A stretch of DNA of 64,000 bases from Shinella sumterensis (GTDB lineage Bacteria > Pseudomonadota > Alphaproteobacteria > Rhizobiales > Rhizobiaceae), in NCBI RefSeq assembly GCF_004514425.2, contig NZ_MYFN02000008.1:124001-188000 (forward strand), in the 5' to 3' direction. Below are positions 56,882 to 64,000 of this stretch, one piece after another; position 1 is the stretch's first letter, and each line of letters begins with the position of its first letter. The notes below the pieces were generated by a model that made no database searches, was not told the DNA's origin, and worked only from the letters and a program-made list of their open reading frames with translations. Made by a program: the position numbers and the translations under genes.

Positions 56882-58291
56882 ATGAACCGTATCGTTCCGC
56901 TTATCCTTGCCGTCGCGCTCTTCATGGAGCAGATGGATTCCACCGTCATCTCCACCTCGCTGCCGGCCATCGCCGCCGATCTCGGCGTGGGGCCGATCAC
57001 GCTCAAGCTCGCGCTCACCGCCTACATGGTGTCGCTCGCCACCTTCATTCCCCTGAGCGGGTGGATGGCGGACCGGTTCGGGGCCAAGCGAGTCTTCCGC
57101 CTCGCCATCCTGGTGTTCGTCGCAGGCTCCATCTTCTGCGCGATCTCCGGCAGCCTGCTGTCCTTCGTCGTCGCGCGCTTCCTGCAGGGCATGGGCGGGG
57201 CGATGATGACGCCGGTGGCGCGCCTCGTCCTGGTGCGCAGCACCTCACGCTCCGAACTGGTCTCGGCCATGGCGCTGCTGACCATCCCCGCACTGGTGGG
57301 GCCGCTCGCCGGCCCGCCGCTCGGCGGCTTCATCACCACCTATTTCACCTGGCACTGGATCTTCCTGATCAACCTGCCGGTCGGCATCATCGGCTATGTG
57401 CTGTCGGGCATCTACCTGCCCGAGGTCGAGGCGACACCGCCACCACCGCTCGACTGGATCGGCTTCCTGCTCAGCGCGATCGCGGCCTCCGGCACGATCT
57501 TCGGCCTTTCCGTGGTGAGCCTGCCCGCCCTGCCACCCATCATCGGCATCGCCGCCACCATCGCCGGCATCGTCTGCGGCGTGCTCTATGTGCTCCATGC
57601 GCGCCATCATCCAGCACCGTTGCTCGACCTCAGGCTCTTCCGCGACAGCGCGTTTCGCGCCGCCGCCATCGGTGGCACGCTGTTTCGCATCTCCGTCGGC
57701 GCGGTGCCCTTCCTCATGCCGCTGATGCTGCAGGTGGGCTTCGGGCTGACACCCTTCGAATCCGGCCTCGTCACCTTCACCGGCGCGATCGGCGCGATCA
57801 CCACCAAGTTCATGGCAAAGCGCGTGCTGGTCTATGCCGGCTTCCGCACGACGCTCATCGTCGCCAGCATCTGCGGCGCGGCGCTGACCTTCGCCAACGG
57901 GCTGTTCACGCCGGCCACCCCGTTCTGGTTCATGGCCGGCGTTCTGCTCATCGCCGGGCTCGCCCGCTCGCTGTTCTTCACCAGCGTCAATGCGCTCTCC
58001 TTCGCCGACATCGCGGATGCGGATGCGAGCAAGGCCACGTCGATGAGCGCGGTCATCCAGCAGATCAGCCTTGCCATGGGCGTTGCGGTCGCCGGCGCCA
58101 TTCTGGAAATCGAGACGACCCTCACCGGCTCGCCGCTCGAACTCGCTGATTTCCAGATTGCCTTCATGATCATTGCCGGGCTGACGCTGCTGGCGGTGCT
58201 ACCGTTCATTTCCATGGCTAAGAATGCCGGGGAATCCGTCTCCGGTCACAAGCTGAAAGCGGTGGAGGAGGAAACGGTGGGCGTGAAGTAA
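56882..58291 (+). CDS. MFS multidrug efflux transporter, DHA2 (14-helix) type
   Basis: A 469-residue transporter with about fourteen hydrophobic segments. Family motifs are EQMDSTVISTSLPAIAADL in helix 1, GWMADRFGAKRVF after helix 2, FLQGMGGAMMTPVARLVLVR, and the GPLAGPPLGGFI motif C of drug:H+ antiporters. The start is the ATG at 56882 (MNRIVPLILAVAL); the open frame upstream is not family-like. No local regulator is next to it; the divergent exported MBL protein may share its promoter region. Confidence 0.9.
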   Translation: MNRIVPLILAVALFMEQMDSTVISTSLPAIAADLGVGPITLKLALTAYMVSLATFIPLSGWMADRFGAKRVFRLAILVFVAGSIFCAISGSLLSFVVARFLQGMGGAMMTPVARLVLVRSTSRSELVSAMALLTIPALVGPLAGPPLGGFITTYFTWHWIFLINLPVGIIGYVLSGIYLPEVEATPPPPLDWIGFLLSAIAASGTIFGLSVVSLPALPPIIGIAATIAGIVCGVLYVLHARHHPAPLLDLRLFRDSAFRAAAIGGTLFRISVGAVPFLMPLMLQVGFGLTPFESGLVTFTGAIGAITTKFMAKRVLVYAGFRTTLIVASICGAALTFANGLFTPATPFWFMAGVLLIAGLARSLFFTSVNALSFADIADADASKATSMSAVIQQISLAMGVAVAGAILEIETTLTGSPLELADFQIAFMIIAGLTLLAVLPFISMAKNAGESVSGHKLKAVEEETVGVK

Positions 58292-58296
58292 CGCGC

Positions 58297-58680
58297 TCAG
58301 ACAGGTTTTTCGCACACGGCGACGAGCTTGTTGCCATCGGGATCGCGCACGAAGGCCGCATAGAAGCTGGCGTGGAACGGCCGAAGTCCCGGTGCGCCCT
58401 CATCCGTGCCGCCTGCCGCGAGCGCGGCCGCGTGGAAGGCATCCACCGAAGCCCGGTCCGGCGCCTCGAAGGCAATGGTGGCGCCGTTGCCATAGGTCGC
58501 CGGCTCGCGGTTGAACGGCTCCACCACCCAGAAGCGGCAGCGCACGTCGCCATCCGCCCCATAGCCGATCTCGCCTTGCGCCTCCTTCTGCCTGCCATAG
58601 CCGATGAGCGGCAGGATGGCGTCGTAGAAGCGACCGGCCCGTTCGAGATCATTCGTGCCGACGGTGGTGTAGAGAAGCAT
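58297..58680 (-). CDS. VOC-family (glyoxalase-fold) protein
   Basis: A 127-residue vicinal oxygen chelate protein with one double beta-alpha-beta fold: VGTNDLERAGRFYDAIL at the start, FWVVEPFNREPAT in the centre, and FVRDPDGNKLVAVC at the end. The metal-binding residues differ among members, so this may be a glyoxalase, a dioxygenase-like or a drug-binding protein. Its ATG overlaps the rlmE stop by one base, so it is the last gene of the ppx-rlmE-VOC run. Confidence 0.88.
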   Translation of the reverse strand: MLLYTTVGTNDLERAGRFYDAILPLIGYGRQKEAQGEIGYGADGDVRCRFWVVEPFNREPATYGNGATIAFEAPDRASVDAFHAAALAAGGTDEGAPGLRPFHASFYAAFVRDPDGNKLVAVCEKPV

Positions 58681-59396
58681 CAGGCGTCCGCTTCGGCCGC
58701 GTCGCTCGTTTCAGGCGCCTTGCGGCCCTTGAAGCCCTTCGCAAGCAGGAACATCTCCACCGATTCGGCGCGCGAGGCGCCCGGCTTCACATGGATGACC
58801 TGCCGGAAATTCTGCTTGAGCATGTTGAGCAGGTCGCGCTCCGTGCCGCCCTGGAACGTCTTGGCCAGGAAGTGGCCGCCCTCTGCCAGCACCTCGACGG
58901 CGAAATAGGCCGCGACCTCGCACAGATGCATGGTGCGCAGATGGTCCGTCTGGCGGTGGCCGGTCGTGGGCGCCGCCATGTCTGAAATGACGAGGTTCGG
59001 CGTGCCGCCGACCGCCTCGATAAGCTGCCGCGGGGCATCGGGATCGAGAAAGTCCATCTGCAGGATGCGCACGCCCGGCAGCGGATCCATCTCCAGGAAG
59101 TCGATTGCCGCGACGCGCGGATCGGCATCGGTGGAATTCGTCACCTTGGCGGCGATCTGCGACCAGCTGCCCGGCGCGGCGCCAAGGTCGATGATGCGAC
59201 GCGCGCCCCCCAGAATGTTGTGCTTCTCGTCGATCTCCAGCAGCTTGAAGGCCGCGCGGGCGCGATAGCCCTCCAGCTTGGCGCGCTGCACATAGGGATC
59301 GTTGATATGGCGCTCCAGCCAGCGGCGCGAAGAGGCCTTCAGCTTGCCCTTCTTGACCTTCTGGCCGATCTTTCGGCCGATAGGGGGCTTTGTCAT
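58680..59396 (-). CDS. rlmE: 23S rRNA (uridine(2552)-2'-O)-methyltransferase RlmE
   Basis: A 238-residue RrmJ/FtsJ-type methyltransferase that modifies U2552 of 23S rRNA late in 50S assembly. The SAM motif is [14 protein letters not shown]. The catalytic residues sit in [34 protein letters not shown] and FLAKTFQGG. The first 30 residues are basic ([15 protein letters not shown]). Its ATG overlaps the Ppx/GppA stop by four bases, so the two are translationally coupled, an order common in alphaproteobacteria. Confidence 0.95.
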   Translation of the reverse strand: MTKPPIGRKIGQKVKKGKLKASSRRWLERHINDPYVQRAKLEGYRARAAFKLLEIDEKHNILGGARRIIDLGAAPGSWSQIAAKVTNSTDADPRVAAIDFLEMDPLPGVRILQMDFLDPDAPRQLIEAVGGTPNLVISDMAAPTTGHRQTDHLRTMHLCEVAAYFAVEVLAEGGHFLAKTFQGGTERDLLNMLKQNFRQVIHVKPGASRAESVEMFLLAKGFKGRKAPETSDAAEADA

Positions 59397-60940
59397 GATG
59401 CCTGTCCTTCGGGCTTTGCCGGATTGCGCGGGCCGGCGCGATGATTGCGGCGGTGTCGGCCGCGGCGCCACACGCCGTCGTCGGCCATCATGTCGGTGAG
59501 CAGGCCTTCCCGCAAGCCGCGGTCGGCCACGCGCATGCGCCGCGACGGCCAGCGCTTGCGGATCGCCTCGAGGATCGCGCAGCCCGCGAGAACGAGATCG
59601 GCCCTGTCGGGCCCGATGCAGGGATTGGCGGCGCGCGCGTTGAAATCCCACGAGAGCAGCCGCGCCTGCATGGCCGTGACCTCATCGTCCGAAAGCCACA
59701 CGCCATCGACACGGCGGCGGTCGTAACGCGGCAGATCGAGATGCACGCCGGCCAGCGTCGTCACCGTGCCCGAGGTGCCGATGAGATGGAAATCCTCCGG
59801 CGCATGCACGATATCGCCGGGGCAATCGAATTTCGCCAGCATGCCCTCGACCTCCGAGACCATGCCCTGGAAGCTTTCCGGCGTCACATCGCGCCCGCCA
59901 TGACGCTCGGAGAGCGTGACGACGCCGACGGGCAGCGAGGTCCAGTGCGTGATGTGATTTGCAAGCCGGCTGGACCGGTTTTCGCCGATGCGGATGACGG
60001 CGATTTCCGACGAACCGCCACCGATATCGAACAGCACGACGGACTTCGCCTCGCGCCCGACAAGCGACGAGCAGCCCGAGACCGCAAGCCGTGCCTCTGT
60101 CTCGCGGTTGATGATTTCGAGATCGAGGCCGGTCTCTTCCTTCACCCGCACGAGGAAGACCTCGCCGTTTTCGGCCGAACGGCAGGCCTCGGTGGCGATG
60201 AGGCGCGCGCGGCGGATATTGCGGCTCTTCAGCTTGGTGGCGCAGACCTTGAGCGCCTCGACGGAGCGATCCATCGCCTCCTCGGAAAGCCGCCCGCTCG
60301 CGCCCAGCCCCTCTCCGAGCCGCACGATGCGCGAGAAGGCATCGACGACGCGGAACTGTCCCGGCCGCGTGGGCTGGGCGATGAGAAGCCGGCAATTGTT
60401 GGTGCCGAGGTCGAGCGCCGCATAAAGCGGCATTTCGAAGCCGTCACGCTCGCCGCCACGCGGCGCCGAACCGGCGTCGCGCCGCGGTTCGTGCGGGACG
60501 GAAGGACGCTGCTCGATGAAGGCCTGCGCGGCCGGCTGCACGACGGCGCTGCCGGGCACCGGCAGCGATACACGCGCGGAGGCCTTCTTTCCGCGATGCT
60601 TGCGGCGGTTTCGCCGGCCTTCGGCATGGCGCTCGTCGGGATGCGGCGATTCGCTCTGCCCCACCGGGACAAGCGGACGCACATTCTCGCCACCGGCGAC
60701 CTTGCCGTGCCTGCGGCGCTTGTTGCGGCGCGCATTGCTGCTGCCACCGGGGGCGGACTGGGGGCGCTCGGCGGTTCCGGTCGAACCGTCCACCTGGCCT
60801 GCGGACAAAGAGACGACAGAGGGAGCTGTGGCGCCCTTCTGCTTTCCCTTGCGACGGCGCGACCGTTTTGGTCGCCCCGCATCACCCGCAACTCGCGCCC
60901 CGGAAACGGACGGCTTTTCGCCGCTGTCGGGGTCGTTCAC
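59393..60940 (-). CDS. Ppx/GppA phosphatase with long basic N-terminal extension
   Basis: A hydrolase of polyphosphate or (p)ppGpp from the ASKHA fold. The core, from [20 protein letters not shown] on, has phosphate motifs [20 protein letters not shown] and [13 protein letters not shown]. Ahead of it are about 169 residues, Arg/Lys/Gly/Pro-rich and apparently unstructured, with clusters [21 protein letters not shown] and [11 protein letters not shown]. The start is uncertain: a GTG at 60940 (VNDPDSGE) is used, and a TTG at 61039 would add 33 residues. Coupled to rlmE by a 4-base overlap. Confidence 0.85.
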   Translation of the reverse strand: MNDPDSGEKPSVSGARVAGDAGRPKRSRRRKGKQKGATAPSVVSLSAGQVDGSTGTAERPQSAPGGSSNARRNKRRRHGKVAGGENVRPLVPVGQSESPHPDERHAEGRRNRRKHRGKKASARVSLPVPGSAVVQPAAQAFIEQRPSVPHEPRRDAGSAPRGGERDGFEMPLYAALDLGTNNCRLLIAQPTRPGQFRVVDAFSRIVRLGEGLGASGRLSEEAMDRSVEALKVCATKLKSRNIRRARLIATEACRSAENGEVFLVRVKEETGLDLEIINRETEARLAVSGCSSLVGREAKSVVLFDIGGGSSEIAVIRIGENRSSRLANHITHWTSLPVGVVTLSERHGGRDVTPESFQGMVSEVEGMLAKFDCPGDIVHAPEDFHLIGTSGTVTTLAGVHLDLPRYDRRRVDGVWLSDDEVTAMQARLLSWDFNARAANPCIGPDRADLVLAGCAILEAIRKRWPSRRMRVADRGLREGLLTDMMADDGVWRRGRHRRNHRAGPRNPAKPEGQAS

Positions 60941-61213
60941 GTTACTGCCTATGGCGCCGCGCAAAGCCTTGAAGCTGCAAGCAGGCGCTCTCTCGATCTT
61001 CGTTGGGGCGACATTACCAGCGCGCGCCCCGTTCGCCAAATTCTTTTTGTGACGCCACGACGACAGCCCGCCCGGTCACGCAACGGGGCCGCGTCCCCCA
61101 TACCCATGCCGCCGGCGACGCCATCACGATTTTCCGGAAAAAACCATTTGCATCTCGCCATCTTTTGTTTATAAGCCCGCCTCACAGGCGCCGGCCAAGC
61201 CGACCCGCCATGC

Positions 61214-61287
61214 TGGGGAATAGTTCAACGGTAGAACGACGGACTCTGACTCCGTTAATCTTGGTTCGAATCCAGGTTCCCCAGCCA
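61214..61287 (+). tRNA. tRNA-Gln (anticodon CTG)
   Basis: A 74-base cloverleaf with the CCA end encoded. Acceptor arms TGGGGAA and TTCCCCA pair fully. The anticodon stem ACGGA / TCCGT holds loop CTCTGAC, anticodon CTG, reading CAG. The T-arm has GGTTCGAATCC and the D-arm AGTTCAACGGT. No integrase or att duplication is seen after its 3' end in this window. Confidence 0.97.
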
Positions 61288-61458
61288 ATCTTCCTCCCGA
61301 AAATCATATCAGAGAACCTTGGCTTCGGACCTGCCGTGCTCGGCGGAACGGTCGGTGCGCCTTCTCCTCTGCCGGATCGGCAAATCACGCCATATCGGCC
61401 TTGCCTGCGCAGCGGGGCGTGGTTATTTTCCCTGCGGAAATCATGAGGGAAATCAAGC

Positions 61459-61746
61459 ATGTCGACAGTCAGGAACCTTGTCATTGCCGCCGTCGTGGGT
61501 GTTGCCGTGGGAGCGGGCAAGATGGCGTATGACACGTGGCGCGGTGCGGAATGGGAGGTTTCTCCCCAGCAGATCGCGCAGGCCCAGGCTGAGGGCAAGA
61601 CGGGGCTCGAGACGCGGCCCGGCACCGTGGCCTACCGGCCGATCCGCAGCGAGACCGCGGACCTTCTGCCCGTCGAATGGGCGCTTTACGGGCTGGGTGC
61701 GGCCGCGCTGACCCTCTTCTCGCTTCGAAAGAAAAAGGCCGCCTGA
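61459..61746 (+). CDS. Small membrane protein with two helices
   Basis: A 95-residue protein. The first helix (NLVIAAVVGVAVGAGKMAYD) and the second (VEWALYGLGAAALTLFSL, then basic RKKKAA) flank a soluble segment with EWEVSPQQIAQAQAEGKTG. The soluble part presumably faces the periplasm or cytoplasm; no family is recognised. It starts 171 bp after tRNA-Gln. Confidence 0.7.
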   Translation: MSTVRNLVIAAVVGVAVGAGKMAYDTWRGAEWEVSPQQIAQAQAEGKTGLETRPGTVAYRPIRSETADLLPVEWALYGLGAAALTLFSLRKKKAA

Positions 61747-61763
61747 TGCGGCGCGCCTGAGTT

Positions 61764-61982
61764 GTGGCCGGCGCGGTGCTGCTGGCATCGCCCGCACTGG
61801 CAAACTGCGTTCCGCCCTGGCAGACGCAGTTCGCCTGCGCCATTGATCATCGCCGATCTTCCCAGCATCCGGCCTTGAACGCTGCTCGCGGCGCTCTTGC
61901 TCGATTCCTAATAAACAGGTGGACCGGCGCGGACGTGCCTCTTGTCAGCGCAGGCGCCGGCTGGCACGTTGTGGTTGCCTGA
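61764..61982 (+). CDS. Doubtful short secreted protein or gene remnant
   Basis: A 72-codon frame starting at a GTG. Its first part, VAGAVLLASPALANCVPPWQ, looks like the end of a signal peptide with a cleavage site and a Cys, but the start has no positive residues or ribosome site. Just upstream an ATG opens MRRA and stops at once. The later part looks random. It may be a decayed small secreted protein or chance. Confidence 0.22.
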   Translation: MAGAVLLASPALANCVPPWQTQFACAIDHRRSSQHPALNAARGALARFLINRWTGADVPLVSAGAGWHVVVA

Positions 61983-62007
61983 TTCACAACAGCGTAGAGG
62001 GAAGCCC

Positions 62008-62196
62008 ATGGCACACAAGTTTGAAATCTACAAGGACAAGGCCGGCGAGTTTCGTGTTCGCTTCAAGTACAACAGCGAAGTGATGTTCTCCACGGAAGGC
62101 TATTCCAGCAAGGCCAGCGCACAGAACGCCATCGATTCGATCAAGAAGAATGGCCCCGACGCGCCGGTGGAAGACAACACCGCACCCAAGGCCTGA
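62008..62196 (+). CDS. DUF1508 (YegP-like) protein
   Basis: A 62-residue soluble protein with one DUF1508 repeat: MAHKFEIYKDKAGEFRVRFK, then the conserved GYSSKASAQNAIDSIKKNGP. E. coli YegP has two such repeats. The biochemical role is unknown. The ATG at 62008 follows AGAGGGAAG. It ends in a terminator shared with the convergent XRE regulator. Confidence 0.93.
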   Translation: MAHKFEIYKDKAGEFRVRFKYNSEVMFSTEGYSSKASAQNAIDSIKKNGPDAPVEDNTAPKA

Positions 62197-62211
62197 TCGG
62201 CCCGTTTTTGG

Positions 62212-62236
62212 AAAGCCCGCCACCGGCGGGCTTTTT
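62212..62236. terminator. Bidirectional terminator, DUF1508 and XRE-cupin genes
   Basis: Seven-pair GC stem GCCCGCC / GGCGGGC with a 3-base loop, flanked by AAA and TTTTT on either side. It lies 16 bases after the DUF1508 stop and 6 bases from the XRE stop. Confidence 0.88.
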
Positions 62237-62241
62237 GCCGT

Positions 62242-62790
62242 TCAGAAGGTCGGCGGCGTGCAGGCGCTGATGACCTCGCAAGGCACCGGGCCGACGCAGC
62301 GGAAGCGATGCGGGCGCCGGCTTTCGAAGTAGTAGGCATCGCCCGGACCCAGGATGCGCCGCTCGTCATCCACGGTCACTTCGAGGCGGCCTGACAGCAC
62401 GATGCCCCCCTCCTCGCCATCGTGCACCAGCGGCACCTTTCCCGTATCGGCGCCGGGCTGGTAACACTCCTTCAGGATCTGCAGGCTGCGGCCGAAGAGG
62501 TTGTCGCCCAGCTGCCGGTAGGAAATGCCGCCCTTGCCGATCTCCGTCAGCTCGTCCGCGCGGTAGAAGGCCTTCTTCGGCCGGTCCGGTTCGAAGGCGA
62601 AGAATTCCGCAAGGCCGATCGGGATGCCGTCAAGAATGCGTTTCAGGGCGCCAACGGACGGGTTGGACGCGTTCGATTCGATCAGCGAAATGGTGGAATT
62701 GGTGACACCGGCGCGCTTGGCGAGTTCGCGCTGGGAAAGGTTGTGGGCCATGCGCAGGTAGCGCAGCCTGCCTCCGATATCGACCGACAT
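62242..62790 (-). CDS. XRE-cupin transcriptional regulator (PuuR-like)
   Basis: A 182-residue regulator. The N-terminal helix-turn-helix is NLSQRELAKRAGVTNSTISL, and the C-terminal cupin barrel (about 110-180) has VHDGEEGGIVLSGRLEVTVD followed by GPGDAYYFESRRPHRF. PuuR and its relatives control polyamine and amine catabolism, which fits the divergent omega-aminotransferase gene. The ligand and the control direction are inferred. Confidence 0.88.
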   Translation of the reverse strand: MSVDIGGRLRYLRMAHNLSQRELAKRAGVTNSTISLIESNASNPSVGALKRILDGIPIGLAEFFAFEPDRPKKAFYRADELTEIGKGGISYRQLGDNLFGRSLQILKECYQPGADTGKVPLVHDGEEGGIVLSGRLEVTVDDERRILGPGDAYYFESRRPHRFRCVGPVPCEVISACTPPTF

Positions 62791-62921
62791 GGCCTCCGCC
62801 TGTTCTATATGTTCGAAATAGCGAAACTCTCTCTTCCTCCATCCTTTATTTTCAATCGCTTGGCGTCAAGAAGAAAAGGACTTGTTCGGCCTTGCAAATC
62901 ATGGCGACAATCCCGCCAGCC

Positions 62922-62942
62922 AGAGCATTTCCGACATGCTCT
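62922..62942. promoter_or_regulatory. Palindrome between XRE-cupin and aminotransferase genes
   Basis: Perfect 7-bp inverted repeat AGAGCAT, 7 bases, ATGCTCT, 73 bp before the aminotransferase start. It could be the operator for the divergent regulator. The left half AGAGCATTTCC also resembles the end of the intergenic repeat at 395-499, so it may be a fragment of that family instead. Confidence 0.4.
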
Positions 62943-63014
62943 TCCTTTCGATTTTCGCAATTCCGGTGGTGCGCCGTTGCGCCCTTGCCGGATCCGCCCC
63001 TGGAGGACTTCGCC

Positions 63015-64000
63015 ATGAACGTGCACAACAAACCCAATGCGCCGGTGCTCGACAGCTACTGGATGCCCTTTACCGCCAACCGCCAGTTCAAGGCCGCGCC
63101 GCGCCTGCTCGCCGCCGCCGAAGGCATGTACTACACCAGCAGCGACGGTCGGCAGGTGCTGGACGGCACCGCGGGCCTGTGGTGCGTCAATGCCGGCCAT
63201 GGCCGCCGGCAGATCGCGTCCGCCGTGGAGCGTCAGCTGACGCAGATGGATTTCGCGCCCTCCTTCCAGATGGGCCATCCCATCGCCTTCGACTTCGCCG
63301 AGCGGCTGGCCGAAATCGCGCCCGGCCCTGATGGCGCCAAGCTCGACCGGGTGTTCTACACGGGCTCCGGCTCGGAGTCGGTGGATACGGCGCTGAAGAT
63401 CGCCATCGCCTATCAGCGCGCCATCGGCCAGGGCACGCGCACGCGCCTGGTCGGCCGCGAGCGGGGCTATCACGGCGTCGGCTTCGGGGGCATTTCGGTG
63501 GGCGGCATCGTCAACAACCGCCGCGTCTTTCCGCAGCTTGCCGGTTCCGACCACCTGCGCCACACGCATGACCTCGCCAGGAATGCCTATGTGAAGGGCC
63601 AGCCGGAGCATGGCGCGGAGCTTGCCGACGATCTGGAGCGCCTCGTCGCGCTGCATGGCGCGGAAACCATTGCCGCCTGCATCGTCGAGCCGGTCGCCGG
63701 CTCCACCGGCGTGCTGATCCCGCCGAAGGGCTATCTCGAAAAGCTGCGCGCGATCTGCGACAAGCACGGCATCCTGCTGATCTTCGACGAGGTCATCACC
63801 GGTTTCGGCCGTCTGGGCGCAGCCTTCGCCACCGACTATTTCGGCGTGACGCCCGACCTCGTGACCACGGCCAAGGGGCTCACCAACGGCGCGATCCCGA
63901 TGGGCGCGGTGTTCTCCAGCCGCAAGGTGCACGACGCGCTGATGCACGGCCCGGAAAACGCCATCGAACTCTTCCACGGCTACACCTATTCCGGCCATCC
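63015..64000 (+). CDS. Class III omega-aminotransferase (beta-alanine/omega-amino acid:pyruvate), 3' end cut
   Basis: The first 328 residues of a PLP-dependent transaminase that moves an amino group from beta-alanine or another omega-amine to pyruvate. The start is MNVHNKPNAPVLDSYWMPFT, with LDGTAGLWCVNAGHGR, the PLP-phosphate motif YTGSGSESVDTA, IVEPVAGSTG, FDEVITGFGR with the PLP aspartate, and the Schiff-base lysine in TTAKGLTNGAIPMG. The last part of the gene lies outside the window. Divergent from the XRE-cupin regulator. Confidence 0.93.
   Translation, partial: MNVHNKPNAPVLDSYWMPFTANRQFKAAPRLLAAAEGMYYTSSDGRQVLDGTAGLWCVNAGHGRRQIASAVERQLTQMDFAPSFQMGHPIAFDFAERLAEIAPGPDGAKLDRVFYTGSGSESVDTALKIAIAYQRAIGQGTRTRLVGRERGYHGVGFGGISVGGIVNNRRVFPQLAGSDHLRHTHDLARNAYVKGQPEHGAELADDLERLVALHGAETIAACIVEPVAGSTGVLIPPKGYLEKLRAICDKHGILLIFDEVITGFGRLGAAFATDYFGVTPDLVTTAKGLTNGAIPMGAVFSSRKVHDALMHGPENAIELFHGYTYSGH

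Noticed and set aside
61214..61460. Possible genomic island boundary at tRNA-Gln
   Set aside because: No integrase, no duplicated tRNA 3' end and no change in gene character after the tRNA in this window.

Overview
The window is a stretch of high-GC chromosome from an alphaproteobacterium of the Rhizobiaceae (Shinella, Ensifer, Agrobacterium or Rhizobium type; the genus cannot be fixed by reading alone). The evidence is the set of rhizobial conserved proteins (DUF2093, DUF4170, DUF3422, DUF1127, a TIGR01459-type HAD protein), the short-form HisG with HisZ, the plant-type glutamate-cysteine ligase, a CIRCE element with an RpoH-type promoter before groESL, and two families of Rhizobiales intergenic palindromic repeats. 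Almost all of it is dense chromosomal core. I see no phage, insertion sequence, CRISPR array or conjugative module.

Layout. 1-6268: probable mutL tail, a DUF2093 gene and an intergenic repeat, then a minus-strand lipid A/Kdo block (pmbA, cysQ-like, DUF4170, waaA, HAD phosphatase, lpxK). 6377-13462: KefB-type antiporter, patatin-like lipase, rsmD-rluB, tadA, a small membrane protein, an acetyltransferase and a lipoprotein. 13639-18639: ileS, ribF, HAD hydrolase. 18837-21125: heat-shock promoter, CIRCE, groES-groL, an odd duplicated groL 3' end and a terminator. 21538-24792: a small PAS-like protein convergent with an MHYT-PAS-PAS-GGDEF-EAL c-di-GMP enzyme. 24980-30634: FAD reductase, GST and the hisS-hisZ-hisG operon, interrupted by a RIME-like repeat. 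30922-35123: a second PAS-like paralogue, two small His-rich secreted proteins, tag and two tandem L,D-transpeptidases. 35159-40131: glycolate oxidase operon glcD-glcE-glcF with a divergent LysR gene and a likely LysR box between them. 40147-48241: DUF3422, FadR-type regulator, NUDIX, PiT phosphate transporter, rsmE, gshA, a DUF937-like protein. 48310-56642: chemoreceptor, DUF1127/LysR pair, GNAT, MAPEG, guaB, Tat-exported metallo-beta-lactamase. 56882-61287: MFS transporter, VOC protein, rlmE, Ppx/GppA protein, tRNA-Gln. 61459-64000: small proteins, an XRE-cupin regulator and a divergent omega-aminotransferase cut by the window end.

How the genes fit together: the clearest functional units are lipid A assembly (lpxK, waaA), rRNA/tRNA maturation genes scattered singly (rsmD, rluB, tadA, rsmE, rlmE), histidine biosynthesis with histidyl-tRNA synthetase, glycolate oxidation under a local LysR regulator, chaperonins under double heat-shock control, and an amine or beta-alanine catabolic transaminase facing its probable cupin regulator. 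I found no convincing wholly new system. The most unusual items are the pair of PAS-like paralogues with conserved Cys and His, the duplicated groL tail, the leaderless-looking FadR gene with an overlapping operator, and basic disordered extensions on the Ppx/GppA and RluB proteins.
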